Below, piece after piece: positions 18,232 to 25,874 of a stretch of 64,000 nucleotides of DNA; positions within the stretch are counted from its first letter, which is position 1, and each line of letters opens with the position of its first letter. A program made the translations under genes and the position numbers. The DNA is taken from positions 1,345,501-1,409,500 of the forward strand of contig NZ_CP045875.1 in NCBI RefSeq assembly GCF_009649955.1, given 5' to 3'. Below the pieces are notes generated by a model. The model was not told the DNA's origin. It did no database searches and saw only the letters and a list, made by a program, of their open reading frames with translations. Origin of the DNA: Heliorestis convoluta. GTDB lineage: Bacteria; Bacillota; Desulfitobacteriia; Heliobacteriales; Heliobacteriaceae.

Positions 18232-18875
18232 CGATCAACCCTCCGCACAGGACCGGGCCCCATACCGGCTTTAGCCCGCTCTTCAACCAATTCAGGCTTT
18301 AATCGAGCTTCCCAAGGATCTTTCAATCCATATTCAATACGATAGTACCCTCGCGGATAGGCGGGCCCACCATAACCGATCTCAGACCAAATCTCAGGTT
18401 GAGAAAAGAAAAAATCAACGGCTGTATTTAATAGTTTGTTAAAAAAATCTTTCGGTCCAATCTCAGTCCAAGCAATTTCTCCTCGCTGCACCTGCCCCAA
18501 TATTTCATCTTTTTCTTGGGGCGTCAACTGTAGAAAAGATTGCTCATAGCGCTGTAAGGCCGTAGCATCAAGCCAAGCCAGGCCACTGCGAAAAAGAACC
18601 TCCTCTTTTGGAACCCCTACCTTACGGTAGCCTTGTCCTCGTTTTTCAGTCAAATGTTCATCAATCTGCCCTGCCACACGTGCAATAATGGCTTGATCTT
18701 CTTCATCAAGAAGGCGATGTAAAGCGGCCTTTAATAAGGCCAACTCTTGAGGCGAAAAAAAAGTAGGCATACCTGGCGCTTTTAGACGCGATTGAATTAC
18801 ATGGTACGTATTTTCATCCCAACGATCCTGCTCTTTCATGACGTCATAATCAGGATATATTGTTTTTACACTAAT
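18228..18875 (-). CDS. Gluconate 2-dehydrogenase subunit 3-like protein
   Basis: Small partner subunit of GMC dehydrogenases (PF13618-type): FFSPQELALLKAALHRLLDEE near the N-terminus, and PEIWSEIGYGGPAYPRGYYR near the C-terminus, ending just before the GMC gene. No ribosome site precedes the ATG at 18839, whereas the frame stays open upstream and adds YPDYDVM, a stretch typical of this family. A consensus AAGGGGG lies eight bases before an ATT codon at 18875, so I place the start there (rare but known ATT initiation). The stop of the membrane gene is 16 bases upstream. No Tat signal is seen. Confidence 0.8.
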   Translation of the reverse strand: MSVKTIYPDYDVMKEQDRWDENTYHVIQSRLKAPGMPTFFSPQELALLKAALHRLLDEEDQAIIARVAGQIDEHLTEKRGQGYRKVGVPKEEVLFRSGLAWLDATALQRYEQSFLQLTPQEKDEILGQVQRGEIAWTEIGPKDFFNKLLNTAVDFFFSQPEIWSEIGYGGPAYPRGYYRIEYGLKDPWEARLKPELVEERAKAGMGPGPVRRVDR

Positions 18876-18891
18876 ATCTTTCGCCCCCTTT

Positions 18892-19284
18892 CTACAGTAA
18901 GAGAGCTAGTAAGCCCAATATGGAAAGACCGGAAACCATCAAGGGCAATAATGGAGGTGGACCAACCATAACATTGTTGATGTCCCATCCCCCTACGCGC
19001 TGGCTAATACCTTTTCCATGATAATAAAAACCCGCAAGGCCACTTGCTATTTCAATCACTAATAAAATCAAAAAAAGCCAGCGAAACAAGGTCAGATCAC
19101 GCCAAGTTAATAAAAAACCTACAATTGCCACCAAAGGTAGACCAATGGTCGGTCCCCACATGGCCCAATGCCTAAAATTTTGCCGATAATGAAAAAGCGT
19201 TGTTTGCAGCGCCATCACCAGAAAAGCAATCGATGTAAAAAGAATTAAATAGCGCTCCAGAGGCCAACCAAGCCATCGTTCCAT
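18892..19284 (-). CDS. Small four-helix membrane protein of the GMC operon
   Basis: 130 residues with four hydrophobic segments (about 10-30, 38-60, 66-88 and 108-129). An extramembrane loop carries HYHGKG-like and GGWDINNVMVGPPP motifs. No recognised family. Position first in the operon before the subunit-3 and GMC genes suggests that it anchors the dehydrogenase or passes electrons to quinone; the few His residues could bind heme, but that is only a possibility. 34 bp after the stress-like gene at 19319. Confidence 0.65.
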   Translation of the reverse strand: MERWLGWPLERYLILFTSIAFLVMALQTTLFHYRQNFRHWAMWGPTIGLPLVAIVGFLLTWRDLTLFRWLFLILLVIEIASGLAGFYYHGKGISQRVGGWDINNVMVGPPPLLPLMVSGLSILGLLALLL

Positions 19285-19318
19285 TTACTTTCCTCCCGGC
19301 CAGAACGAATCTCAGGAA

Positions 19319-19696
19319 TCACACTCCCACTTTACCACCATAGGAAGCCAGCAATTGCTCTGCTTCTTTCGTTCTTTTCTTATCACAAACGACAGTTACG
19401 ATATAGTTCTCTCCCGTAATCATTGTACTATTATCAGCCATACCGGAAGAAGTTGGCATGGCCGCCGCCAGTGGTGACGTATCGTCGCCACCTTCAATTC
19501 CTTCTGTCAAAGCAGTAACAGAAAGACGCTCATCACCTGTAAGGGGATTAAAATAGCGCTCTGCCGTTTGTGGTTCCGGAAAGTGATGAAAATTATCCAA
19601 CTGCACGATCTCAAAGCCAGCTTGCTTAAGATGTTTCGTCGCATCTTCAGCAGCATCAGCTTGCGAAAAATAAGCGAGGATAGAACTTTCAGGCAT
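19319..19696 (-). CDS. Small soluble hypothetical protein, ferredoxin-like fold suspected
   Basis: 125 residues. Starts SSILAYFSQADAAEDATKHL and ends ENYIVTVVCDKKRTKEAEQLL-ASYGG, a beta-alpha...beta-alpha pattern like that of small stress proteins that sense or bind ligands; the middle is Ser/Thr/Gly-rich. No family recognised. The ATG follows AAGGAGG by seven bases, but that site lies inside a 15-bp perfect hairpin (19701-19740). First gene of a possible unit with the GMC operon. Confidence 0.65.
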   Translation of the reverse strand: MPESSILAYFSQADAAEDATKHLKQAGFEIVQLDNFHHFPEPQTAERYFNPLTGDERLSVTALTEGIEGGDDTSPLAAAMPTSSGMADNSTMITGENYIVTVVCDKKRTKEAEQLLASYGGKVGV

Positions 19697-19700
19697 AGAA

Positions 19701-19740
19701 AAACCTCCTTTTCGAGACTATTTTGTCGAAAAGGAGGTTT
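19701..19740 (-). promoter_or_regulatory. Hairpin that buries the ribosome site of the 19319-19696 gene
   Basis: AAACCTCCTTTTCGA and TCGAAAAGGAGGTTT form a 15-bp perfect stem around a 10-nt loop. In the minus-strand transcript the 3' arm contains AAGGAGG, seven bases before the ATG at 19696, and is followed by TTTTTCT. It can therefore hide the ribosome site, or end transcription from the MBL gene upstream, or both. Confidence 0.7.
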
Positions 19741-19778
19741 CCTTATCCTCATAAATCTTGTTCAGGGAAAGACCTTTA

Positions 19779-20750
19779 CTAGTGATACTTTACTTCCTTC
19801 TCTTCTCGTTCCCGACCCTGCTTTATCGTCAAAGTACCACCAATTGGAAGAGGATGGGCCTGTTCCGTCAAGTTCTCTTCCCTAGCCGCTTTCTTAAAGC
19901 GTTCCCGCGGTTCATCAATCGATTCTAATGACAACACAAAAGTCTCATGATGCATTGGAACAATGAAGCGAGCCCCCATCTCTTGGGCCATCTTCAAGGC
20001 TTCTTCCGGATTGCAGTGATCATCATGAAACTCTTCCGGCTTATAAGCAGCAATCGGCACAATGGCACAATCAATGCCATCGGGACGAGCCTGACGAACT
20101 TGCTCCGCCAGCTCGGGGCTGTATCCGCTATCACCCACATAAACGATGGAAGAATCACCTTTTTCGATAAGATAGACCAATGTAAGATTAGAAGATAGCC
20201 CCATCGCTCTTTTTCCTTCATGTTCCGCTTTAAAAGTTTTGATAGTAAGATCTTCTGACCTATAAGTATCGTTGGCTTTCAGCGTAACTTTTTTCTGCCT
20301 TAGGTCTTTAACCACTTGCCCATCCCCTTCCGGCAACACAAGGATAGCCTCATCGGGCAAAGCTTGCAAACTAGCGATATCTAGATGATCATAGTGGGCA
20401 TGAGAAAGCAAGATATAATCTAAAGAATCAATCTGATCTGGCTGCAAAGCTGGTGCAACAAGACGCTTCGGAAAAACAGCTCTTTCAGAAAAAATGGGAT
20501 CTGTAATCAGACGCTTTCCTTGCATTTCAAGTACCCAGGTCGAATGACCGACCCAACCAATGGTGACATCATCATCAGGACCCATCGGGATTGTCAACAG
20601 ATGGGGCGGCTTTTTCACTTCACCGGTAAACTCTCGACCTACATTCAAAGCTAGCATAGCTGCCGTAGGACGGTATTTCGGAAGAAGAAATAAGATCGCA
20701 ACAGCGGCAAATAGGAGCAGTAAAATGATTCCAATAATAGGTCCGAGCAC
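19779..20750 (-). CDS. Membrane-anchored MBL-fold hydrolase (UlaG/NAPE-PLD-like)
   Basis: N-terminal membrane segment (residues 3-24), then a metallo-beta-lactamase fold: GHSTWVLEM, TDPIFSER, the di-metal motif HAHYDH near residue 120, IVYVGDSGYS, and a late PMHHETF. This layout matches the lipoprotein/membrane-bound MBL hydrolases related to UlaG and N-acyl-PE phospholipase D, often acting on lipids or unknown phosphoesters. Start is GTG at 20750 with GGAAGG upstream. The next gene on the strand is 83 bp on, after the hairpin at 19701. Confidence 0.88.
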   Translation of the reverse strand: MLGPIIGIILLLLFAAVAILFLLPKYRPTAAMLALNVGREFTGEVKKPPHLLTIPMGPDDDVTIGWVGHSTWVLEMQGKRLITDPIFSERAVFPKRLVAPALQPDQIDSLDYILLSHAHYDHLDIASLQALPDEAILVLPEGDGQVVKDLRQKKVTLKANDTYRSEDLTIKTFKAEHEGKRAMGLSSNLTLVYLIEKGDSSIVYVGDSGYSPELAEQVRQARPDGIDCAIVPIAAYKPEEFHDDHCNPEEALKMAQEMGARFIVPMHHETFVLSLESIDEPRERFKKAAREENLTEQAHPLPIGGTLTIKQGREREEKEVKYH

Positions 20751-20952
20751 GGTACATTCTTCCTTTCCCTGTACTCATTGTTGGCTTCCGTTAAACCTAT
20801 TATTGATTGCTAAGTCGGAAATATACAGTTACAAAAGAGCATCAGTAGAGGAAAGAGCCAGCCTGATACCATACCCCCCAAGATAATGAACTTTTCTTCC
20901 TTGCAAAGCCTATTTTTAGAGCAATATCTCAAGCATACCCCCATCCCGTATA

Positions 20953-20982
20953 TTGACAAAGACAGAGCATTCGTCTTACTAT
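20953..20982 (+). promoter_or_regulatory. Promoter for the structured RNA/ferredoxin transcript
   Basis: TTGACA (20953-20958) and TACTAT (20977-20982) with an 18-bp spacer. The predicted start near 20990 lies just before the long inverted repeat at 21021. Confidence 0.6.
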
Positions 20983-21017
20983 GTAAATAGGTCGTTGATT
21001 GCGTTAGGGTTACTTCA

Positions 21018-21150
21018 TAGAGGGGCCAGGGCATCACGCTTTCCTCCGCTCTGGACTGGTCCCACGCTGTTACCGCCAGCAAGCTGGCGACAGCTGAGGT
21101 CCCAAGTCCCGCTGCGGAAAGCGTGATGACCTGGCCCAGAGGGTTTTTGC
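21018..21150 (+). ncRNA. Candidate structured RNA, class unknown
   Basis: GGGCCAGG (21024-21031) pairs with CCTGGCCC, and ATCACGCTTTCC pairs with GGAAAGCGTGAT, separated by one 2x2 internal loop: 20 bp closing a stretch of about 110 nt. The inside folds again (GCTGT-x-GCCAGC with GCTGGC-x-ACAGC, and GGACT with AGTCC), giving one long rod. A consensus promoter starts about 30 nt before it, and GAGGGTTTTTG follows. It could be a free small RNA or the leader of the ferredoxin gene at 21302. It does not match riboswitch, SRP, 6S or tmRNA consensus that I can recall. Direct AGAGGG copies at both ends also allow a MITE-like origin. Confidence 0.5.
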
Positions 21151-21301
21151 TGATTGTTACTCCCGTTGGAATAGCTTGGCGAAACTTCCTTCTATACGCA
21201 ACTACCTATTGTATTTGCATTTGCAATAGGCTCAAACCCAGTCACAACCAGCAAGATGCACACAAGAAGAAGTGCAAGAAAATAATCAGGAGGTTTTCCC
21301 C

Positions 21302-21505
21302 ATGCTTTATATTGACTCCAACAAGTGTGATAAGTTTAAAGGCTGTCCCCCAGCAAAGATCTGCCCCACAGAAGCCATACGAGCCGTCGGTTCGAACAAA
21401 CTCTTCTGGGTAAAAGAGTGGGTAATTGACGAGGATAAGTGTATTAACTGTAAAAAATGTATTGCTCGTTGTCCTCATCACGCTATTTTAGAGAAAAAGA
21501 AATAA
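21302..21505 (+). CDS. Small ferredoxin-like iron-sulfur protein
   Basis: 67 residues. The second half has a complete C-x2-C-x2-C-x3-CP set (Cys47, 50, 53, 57). The first half has only three Cys (9, 15, 21-Pro) with wide C-x5-C-x5-C spacing, so this is one sure [4Fe-4S] cluster and perhaps a second, unusual one. Start ATG at 21302 has AGGAGG nine bases upstream. The leader is about 310 nt and contains the structured RNA candidate. Likely a low-potential electron carrier; its partner is not evident. Confidence 0.85.
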   Translation: MLYIDSNKCDKFKGCPPAKICPTEAIRAVGSNKLFWVKEWVIDEDKCINCKKCIARCPHHAILEKKK

Positions 21506-21509
21506 AGAG

Positions 21510-21995
21510 CTAGAGTTCTTCCACTTCTCGACCCAGATAGACTTGATGATTCTGGAAGTTTCTTTCGTAGTCTTGCCAGAATTGATTGCGCAGTATGGTT
21601 GGGTAAACAGGTAAAATGGCAGCTCGGATTTCTTTTTCTGTCATGAAGAAGCAGTCAAAAATCATTTGGTCCTTCTCATCCACTTCAGGATCTCGTCCTT
21701 TTTGCAAGGTTCCTGCCAAATATTGGACTTGTATGTATAATTCTAGATGATGTATTTTCCGGACTTCATCAAGCCACTCCACCACATAGAGTAGCTTTTG
21801 GGCTTTGCAGTGCAGGTTACACTCCTCAAGCATTTCTCTTTCTGCTGCCTCGAAGATCGTTTCACCTTTCTCCACACCACCGCCAGGCGGTGAAAGCCAG
21901 TGATACTGGCGCCGTGGATGGCGATGATGGATCAGTAGAACTTGCTTTTGTGCATTAACTAAGATGGCAGCGGCTCGCATACGATGTCGAAACAT
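21510..21995 (-). CDS. NUDIX hydrolase
   Basis: Complete Nudix box: GGGVEKGETIFEAAEREM followed by LEECNL, with the REUxEExGU core that binds Mg and hydrolyses nucleoside diphosphates linked to another moiety. 161 residues, a single domain, no substrate-specific signature seen. Convergent with the ferredoxin gene; the two stops are only 4 bp apart. Confidence 0.88.
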   Translation of the reverse strand: MFRHRMRAAAILVNAQKQVLLIHHRHPRRQYHWLSPPGGGVEKGETIFEAAEREMLEECNLHCKAQKLLYVVEWLDEVRKIHHLELYIQVQYLAGTLQKGRDPEVDEKDQMIFDCFFMTEKEIRAAILPVYPTILRNQFWQDYERNFQNHQVYLGREVEEL

Positions 21996-22086
21996 AGAAT
22001 CACCACTTCCGTTATAGTAAAAGCTTGCTTTAAAGGATTTCCTCTGCTATTGTCAAAAAAGATCCTACAGAAGGGATGCGTCTTTC

Positions 22087-23418
22087 ATGACAACAGCTTC
22101 TTTGTTTAGAAAAGAGCAAGAATTATACGAAGAAATCATGAGCGCTTGGCACTCGTTAGGCTTTTATCGCCCACTAAGAGACGATGAGACTTTACAACTA
22201 GCTTACCAGCTTTGTACTCATTTTTATAGATCTTCGAAAGAGTCTTTACAAGTTTCCGATCTGTACTGGCAATTGTTCGAACGTTTGGTTGGCTATAGTG
22301 AGCTAAGCAAGGGCGTTCTCATAGGAGACAGTTGGCAAAACTACCTTTTGGATCGCCTCTTAGAAATCGAGACACCCTTTTCCCTCAAAGCCTCTCTTGA
22401 TGAACCAACAGGGCTTGCTTTGCGTTCTGCTCTTGCTATGGAATACCATTCGCTACAGAAGCTATTTAACCTTTCTGCCACTTGGTGGCAACAAGAAGCA
22501 GAGAAGATCCTAGGGCGACCGCTTCCCCTTTGGTCTGATCTTGAAGCGTTACCTTCTTCTCAAGAAGATTGGCTAAGGACAGGCTATTTGCAGATGAAGG
22601 ATCATCTTGCCAAAGCAGAAGATTGGTCCATGGAACTTCCCGCTCTTGGAGCCTACTACAAACAGTATGGCTCTGGCCTTTTCTCTCGCTATCTTGCTTT
22701 TCGTTGGGAAGGAACGCTTATAGGCATTGAAGAACCTGATCCCATTCGATTGGAAAATTTAGTAGGCTATAAGAAGCAACGACAATGGATTGTGGAGAAT
22801 ACAGAAAGGCTACTACAAGGCTATCGTGCCAACAATATCTTGCTTTATGGCGATCGTGGTACGGGCAAGTCTTCTACCGTTAAAGCCTTGCTACATCGCT
22901 TTGGACAAGCTGGATTACGGCTCATTGAAGTTCCTAAGAGCCGACTTGGTGATTTTCCTGCGATCATTGAAGCGACGCGAAAATCGAAAGTGCCTGTTAT
23001 TCTTTTTGTAGACGATCTTTCTTTTGAAGATGGGGAATCAGGGTACCAGGAGATGAAAGCGCTCTTAGAAGGCGCTGTAGCAGTTCGACCCGATCATATG
23101 GTGATTTATGCTACATCTAATCGAAGACATTTAATCAAAGAAAAAGCAAAGGATAGCCTTGCGACGATGCAGGAAGAAGAACTGCGCCCTGGTGACAGCT
23201 ATCAGGAGAAAATGTCTTTGGCCGACCGCTTTGGCATCACCGTAACGTTCCTAGCGCCGAACCAAGAAGAGTACTTGCAAATTGTAGATGCTTTAGCAGC
23301 AGAACGCTCTCTTCACATAAGCAAAGAAGAACTGCATAGGCGCGCGCTCCTCTGGGAAAGACGGCAAAATGGGCGTTCTGGTCGTACAGCAAGACAATTT
23401 ATTGATTCCATCACCTAA
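22087..23418 (+). CDS. DUF815-family AAA ATPase
   Basis: N-terminal helical region of about 220 residues, then a P-loop ATPase: LLYGDRGTGKSS (Walker A, about residues 252-263), PVILFVDDLSFE (Walker B, about 302-313), IYATSNRRHL (sensor 1) and an arginine-rich tail. This is the DUF815 arrangement, conserved in Firmicutes and proteobacteria but of unknown role, perhaps protein or nucleic-acid remodelling. ATG follows AAGGGATG. Stand-alone gene. Confidence 0.88.
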   Translation: MTTASLFRKEQELYEEIMSAWHSLGFYRPLRDDETLQLAYQLCTHFYRSSKESLQVSDLYWQLFERLVGYSELSKGVLIGDSWQNYLLDRLLEIETPFSLKASLDEPTGLALRSALAMEYHSLQKLFNLSATWWQQEAEKILGRPLPLWSDLEALPSSQEDWLRTGYLQMKDHLAKAEDWSMELPALGAYYKQYGSGLFSRYLAFRWEGTLIGIEEPDPIRLENLVGYKKQRQWIVENTERLLQGYRANNILLYGDRGTGKSSTVKALLHRFGQAGLRLIEVPKSRLGDFPAIIEATRKSKVPVILFVDDLSFEDGESGYQEMKALLEGAVAVRPDHMVIYATSNRRHLIKEKAKDSLATMQEEELRPGDSYQEKMSLADRFGITVTFLAPNQEEYLQIVDALAAERSLHISKEELHRRALLWERRQNGRSGRTARQFIDSIT

Positions 23419-23498
23419 GAATCAAGTCATAGATTGCACTTTTGACGACTACTAATGAGTGAATAGCAATCGCTAAAAAGCTTGTTGGGGGTCGTCAT

Positions 23499-24098
23499 AT
23501 GAATATGAAAATAAAAAAAGCCCCCTCCCTATCAACAATAATCGGTGAGAGAATTTTTCTTCTCGTCGGCTCTTTTTTTGTTGCCTTGGCTTTAGAAACT
23601 TTTCTATCTCCTAATAAAATTATGGATGGTGGTACAACGGGTCTCGCCATTATTCTGGCGCACCTTACGCCACTTTATCTGGGGTTTTGGATTGTTTTAT
23701 TAAATATTCCTTTTTTAATTTTGGGGCATCACTTTTTTGGTGCTCTTTTTGCTCGTCGAACCGTTTTAGCCCTATTATTTCTGGGCTTTTTTATTTATCT
23801 GCTTCACTTTGTGCCAACAATAACGAACAATGACTTGCTGGCTTCTGTCTTAGGTGGTCTGGCCATCGGAATTGGCGTAGGGCTGGTAATCCGTGGCAGA
23901 GGCTCTATTGACGGCATTGATGTCTTGGCCATTGTACTATCTCGCAGCAGCCGCTTTAGCTTGGGGCAGATTATTTTGTTCTTTAATATTTTCATTCTAA
24001 TCCTAGGTGGCTTTGTCTTTGGTTGGCCGAAAATGTTTTATTCTTTGATCACCTATTTTTTTGCCTACCAGATTATCGACCTCGTAATTCGCCTCTAA
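23499..24098 (+). CDS. YitT-family membrane protein without C-terminal DUF2179 domain
   Basis: Five to six hydrophobic helices. Family motifs are present: FLSPNKIMDGGTTGLAI near residue 35, GLAIGIGVGLVIRGRGSIDGIDVLA near 125, and YSLITYFFAYQIIDLV at the end. Usual YitT proteins run to about 280 residues and end with a soluble DUF2179 domain; this one stops at 199, just after the last helix. The DUF421 gene begins directly at the stop in convergent orientation and no DUF2179 remnant is visible, so it is a short form rather than a recent frameshift. Confidence 0.85.
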   Translation: MNMKIKKAPSLSTIIGERIFLLVGSFFVALALETFLSPNKIMDGGTTGLAIILAHLTPLYLGFWIVLLNIPFLILGHHFFGALFARRTVLALLFLGFFIYLLHFVPTITNNDLLASVLGGLAIGIGVGLVIRGRGSIDGIDVLAIVLSRSSRFSLGQIILFFNIFILILGGFVFGWPKMFYSLITYFFAYQIIDLVIRL

Positions 24099-24800
24099 CT
24101 ATTTGGGCCCATCTTTTTTTAAGTCCACATAAAGCTTCCCTTCTGTATCTATCTGCGCAATAAAAACTTCATTGATATCTTTGATACCACGATTACGAAG
24201 CTGTGTGAGCAACCATTCTTTGCTTAGCCTAATTTCTCTTAGACGATGCTCAATAATCTGACCGTCTTCTAAGAGTGTTGTTGGTAAGCCTGTATAGGAT
24301 GTAGAAAGATGAAGATCTTCTGGCGTCACAGGCCTTTTCTGTGATTTTTGCAATACGGAAACAGAACCATCGGTCTCAAGAATGGCAAACTCTATATCAT
24401 GTAGGTTAAAAACACCTTGTTCACGAAGATTTGATAAGAGATCGTCAAGATTAAAGCGGTGTCGCTGTAACGCTTGCTTATCAATGGTACCGTTAACAAT
24501 AATAATTGAAGGTTCCCCTTCTACTATTTTTCGAAGCCAAAAGGATCGTAAGGTAAACCAACCTAAAAGGATGGGCAGAACAATCCATACAGCCAAAGCA
24601 AGAGCTCCGTCCCAAAAGTTATCACTACCGGCTAAGGTCATATCCGCGGCCAAAGAGCCTATCGTAATGCCTACAACATATTCAAAAAGAGTCATTTGAG
24701 AGATAAGTTGACGTCCTAGCAAGCGGGTAAAGAGTAACAAGAATGTATAAGCAGCAAAACCACGAATAAGAATTCCGACAACATCTACATCCATGATCAT
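24099..24800 (-). CDS. DUF421/YetF-family membrane protein
   Basis: Three N-terminal membrane segments (LLLFTRLLGRQLISQMTLFE and VVGITIGSLAADMTL are family marks), then the soluble YetF C-terminal domain with SIIIVNGTIDKQALQ and an LREQGVFNLHDIEFAILETDG stretch split over two strands. Members are common in spore-forming Firmicutes; function unknown. Stop abuts the YitT stop. ATG at 24800 or 24794; AAAGGATC fits the second better. Confidence 0.85.
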   Translation of the reverse strand: MIMDVDVVGILIRGFAAYTFLLLFTRLLGRQLISQMTLFEYVVGITIGSLAADMTLAGSDNFWDGALALAVWIVLPILLGWFTLRSFWLRKIVEGEPSIIIVNGTIDKQALQRHRFNLDDLLSNLREQGVFNLHDIEFAILETDGSVSVLQKSQKRPVTPEDLHLSTSYTGLPTTLLEDGQIIEHRLREIRLSKEWLLTQLRNRGIKDINEVFIAQIDTEGKLYVDLKKDGPK

Positions 24801-24834
24801 GATCCTTTACAACCCCTTGCAATCTTCTAAATAG

Positions 24835-24866
24835 CAAAAGCCTTGCCAAATACGGCAAGGCTTTTG
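24835..24866. terminator. Bidirectional terminator
   Basis: CAAAAGCCTTGCC and GGCAAGGCTTTTG form a 13-bp perfect stem around a 6-nt loop. It lies after the D-2-hydroxyacid dehydrogenase gene (minus strand) and before DUF421. Confidence 0.85.
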
Positions 24867-24911
24867 GTTTATTATAGACACTTTACAGAATCTACATGCA
24901 TTATTGTAAGG

Positions 24912-25862
24912 TTAATATCCTTTTTCTAAGTCAATAACATTTAAGGGTAGTGGCTTGTCTTCCATAAACGCTTTTAGATTGGTTTCAAAGACTTCTAAGG
25001 CACGCTCCATATAACGAGGAGAGCGACCCGCCACATGGGGCGTGATCATTACATTGTTCATTTTCCAAAGAGGGTTATTGGGGGAGAGAGGCTCTTTCTC
25101 GAAGACATCAAGGGCTGCACCGGCGATGCGACCTTCTTGTAGCGACTCAACGAGCGCCTTTTGATCGATCACTTTACCACGAGCCACATTGATTACAATG
25201 GCTGATTTCTTCATTACATCAAGTTCAGCTGCACCAATTAACTTTTCTGTTTTCTCTACTAGAGGTACTGTTACAACGACAAAGTCTGCTTCTGACAAAG
25301 CTCGACGCAGTTGATCGGCTGGATACACTTTATGAACACCTTCTACATCTCTGCCATCGGTATTCACACCAGTGACTCGCATGCCAAAGGCATTTGCTTT
25401 CGCAGCAATCTCTTGACCCAGAGCGCCTAAGCCTACAATGGTTACCGTTTGTTCATAAAGCTCATTAAAACGAACGTGATATTCCCATCGAGACTGTTCT
25501 TGCATGCGCACAAAGAAAGGCAACTGGCGAACGAAAGCCAACATCACACCGAGAGTATGCTCAGCCACTTGAATCCGGTGAATCCCTCGTACATTCGTTA
25601 AAGTGATTTCTCTTTCTTTTAAGGTCTCGAAAGGAATATTTTCTAACCCTGCACTCATGGAATGAATCCACCGTAACTTTTCAGCTCGCCTTAACCATTG
25701 TGACGTAAGTCCGTCACCATAAGTGACTAATACATCGGCTCTCGGTAAGTATTCAAGCGCTTCCCCAGTGGAACGACAAACGCGCCAGTGAACGCCTGGA
25801 TACATATCTTCCAAGCGATCAAGATAAATCTCTTTGATAGCCATCGTCGTAAGAACTTTCAT
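24912..25862 (-). CDS. D-2-hydroxyacid dehydrogenase family protein
   Basis: NAD-binding motif VGLGALGQEIAAKA, with Arg in INVARGKVID, Glu in FEKEPLS and His in ITPHVAGRSP as the catalytic set of the D-isomer 2-hydroxyacid dehydrogenases. 316 residues is full length. The Ala-Gly-Leu-Glu-Asn-Ile segment (SAGLENIPFE) is typical of the glyoxylate/hydroxypyruvate branch; exact substrate is unclear. Lies 12 bp after nth and is probably co-transcribed. Confidence 0.9.
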   Translation of the reverse strand: MKVLTTMAIKEIYLDRLEDMYPGVHWRVCRSTGEALEYLPRADVLVTYGDGLTSQWLRRAEKLRWIHSMSAGLENIPFETLKEREITLTNVRGIHRIQVAEHTLGVMLAFVRQLPFFVRMQEQSRWEYHVRFNELYEQTVTIVGLGALGQEIAAKANAFGMRVTGVNTDGRDVEGVHKVYPADQLRRALSEADFVVVTVPLVEKTEKLIGAAELDVMKKSAIVINVARGKVIDQKALVESLQEGRIAGAALDVFEKEPLSPNNPLWKMNNVMITPHVAGRSPRYMERALEVFETNLKAFMEDKPLPLNVIDLEKGY

Positions 25863-25874
25863 TGTTTGTCCCCC

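Noticed and set aside
23499-24098. YitT gene as a frameshifted or truncated pseudogene
   Set aside because: It is missing the DUF2179 domain, but the next base pairs belong to an intact convergent gene and no remnant of that domain exists.
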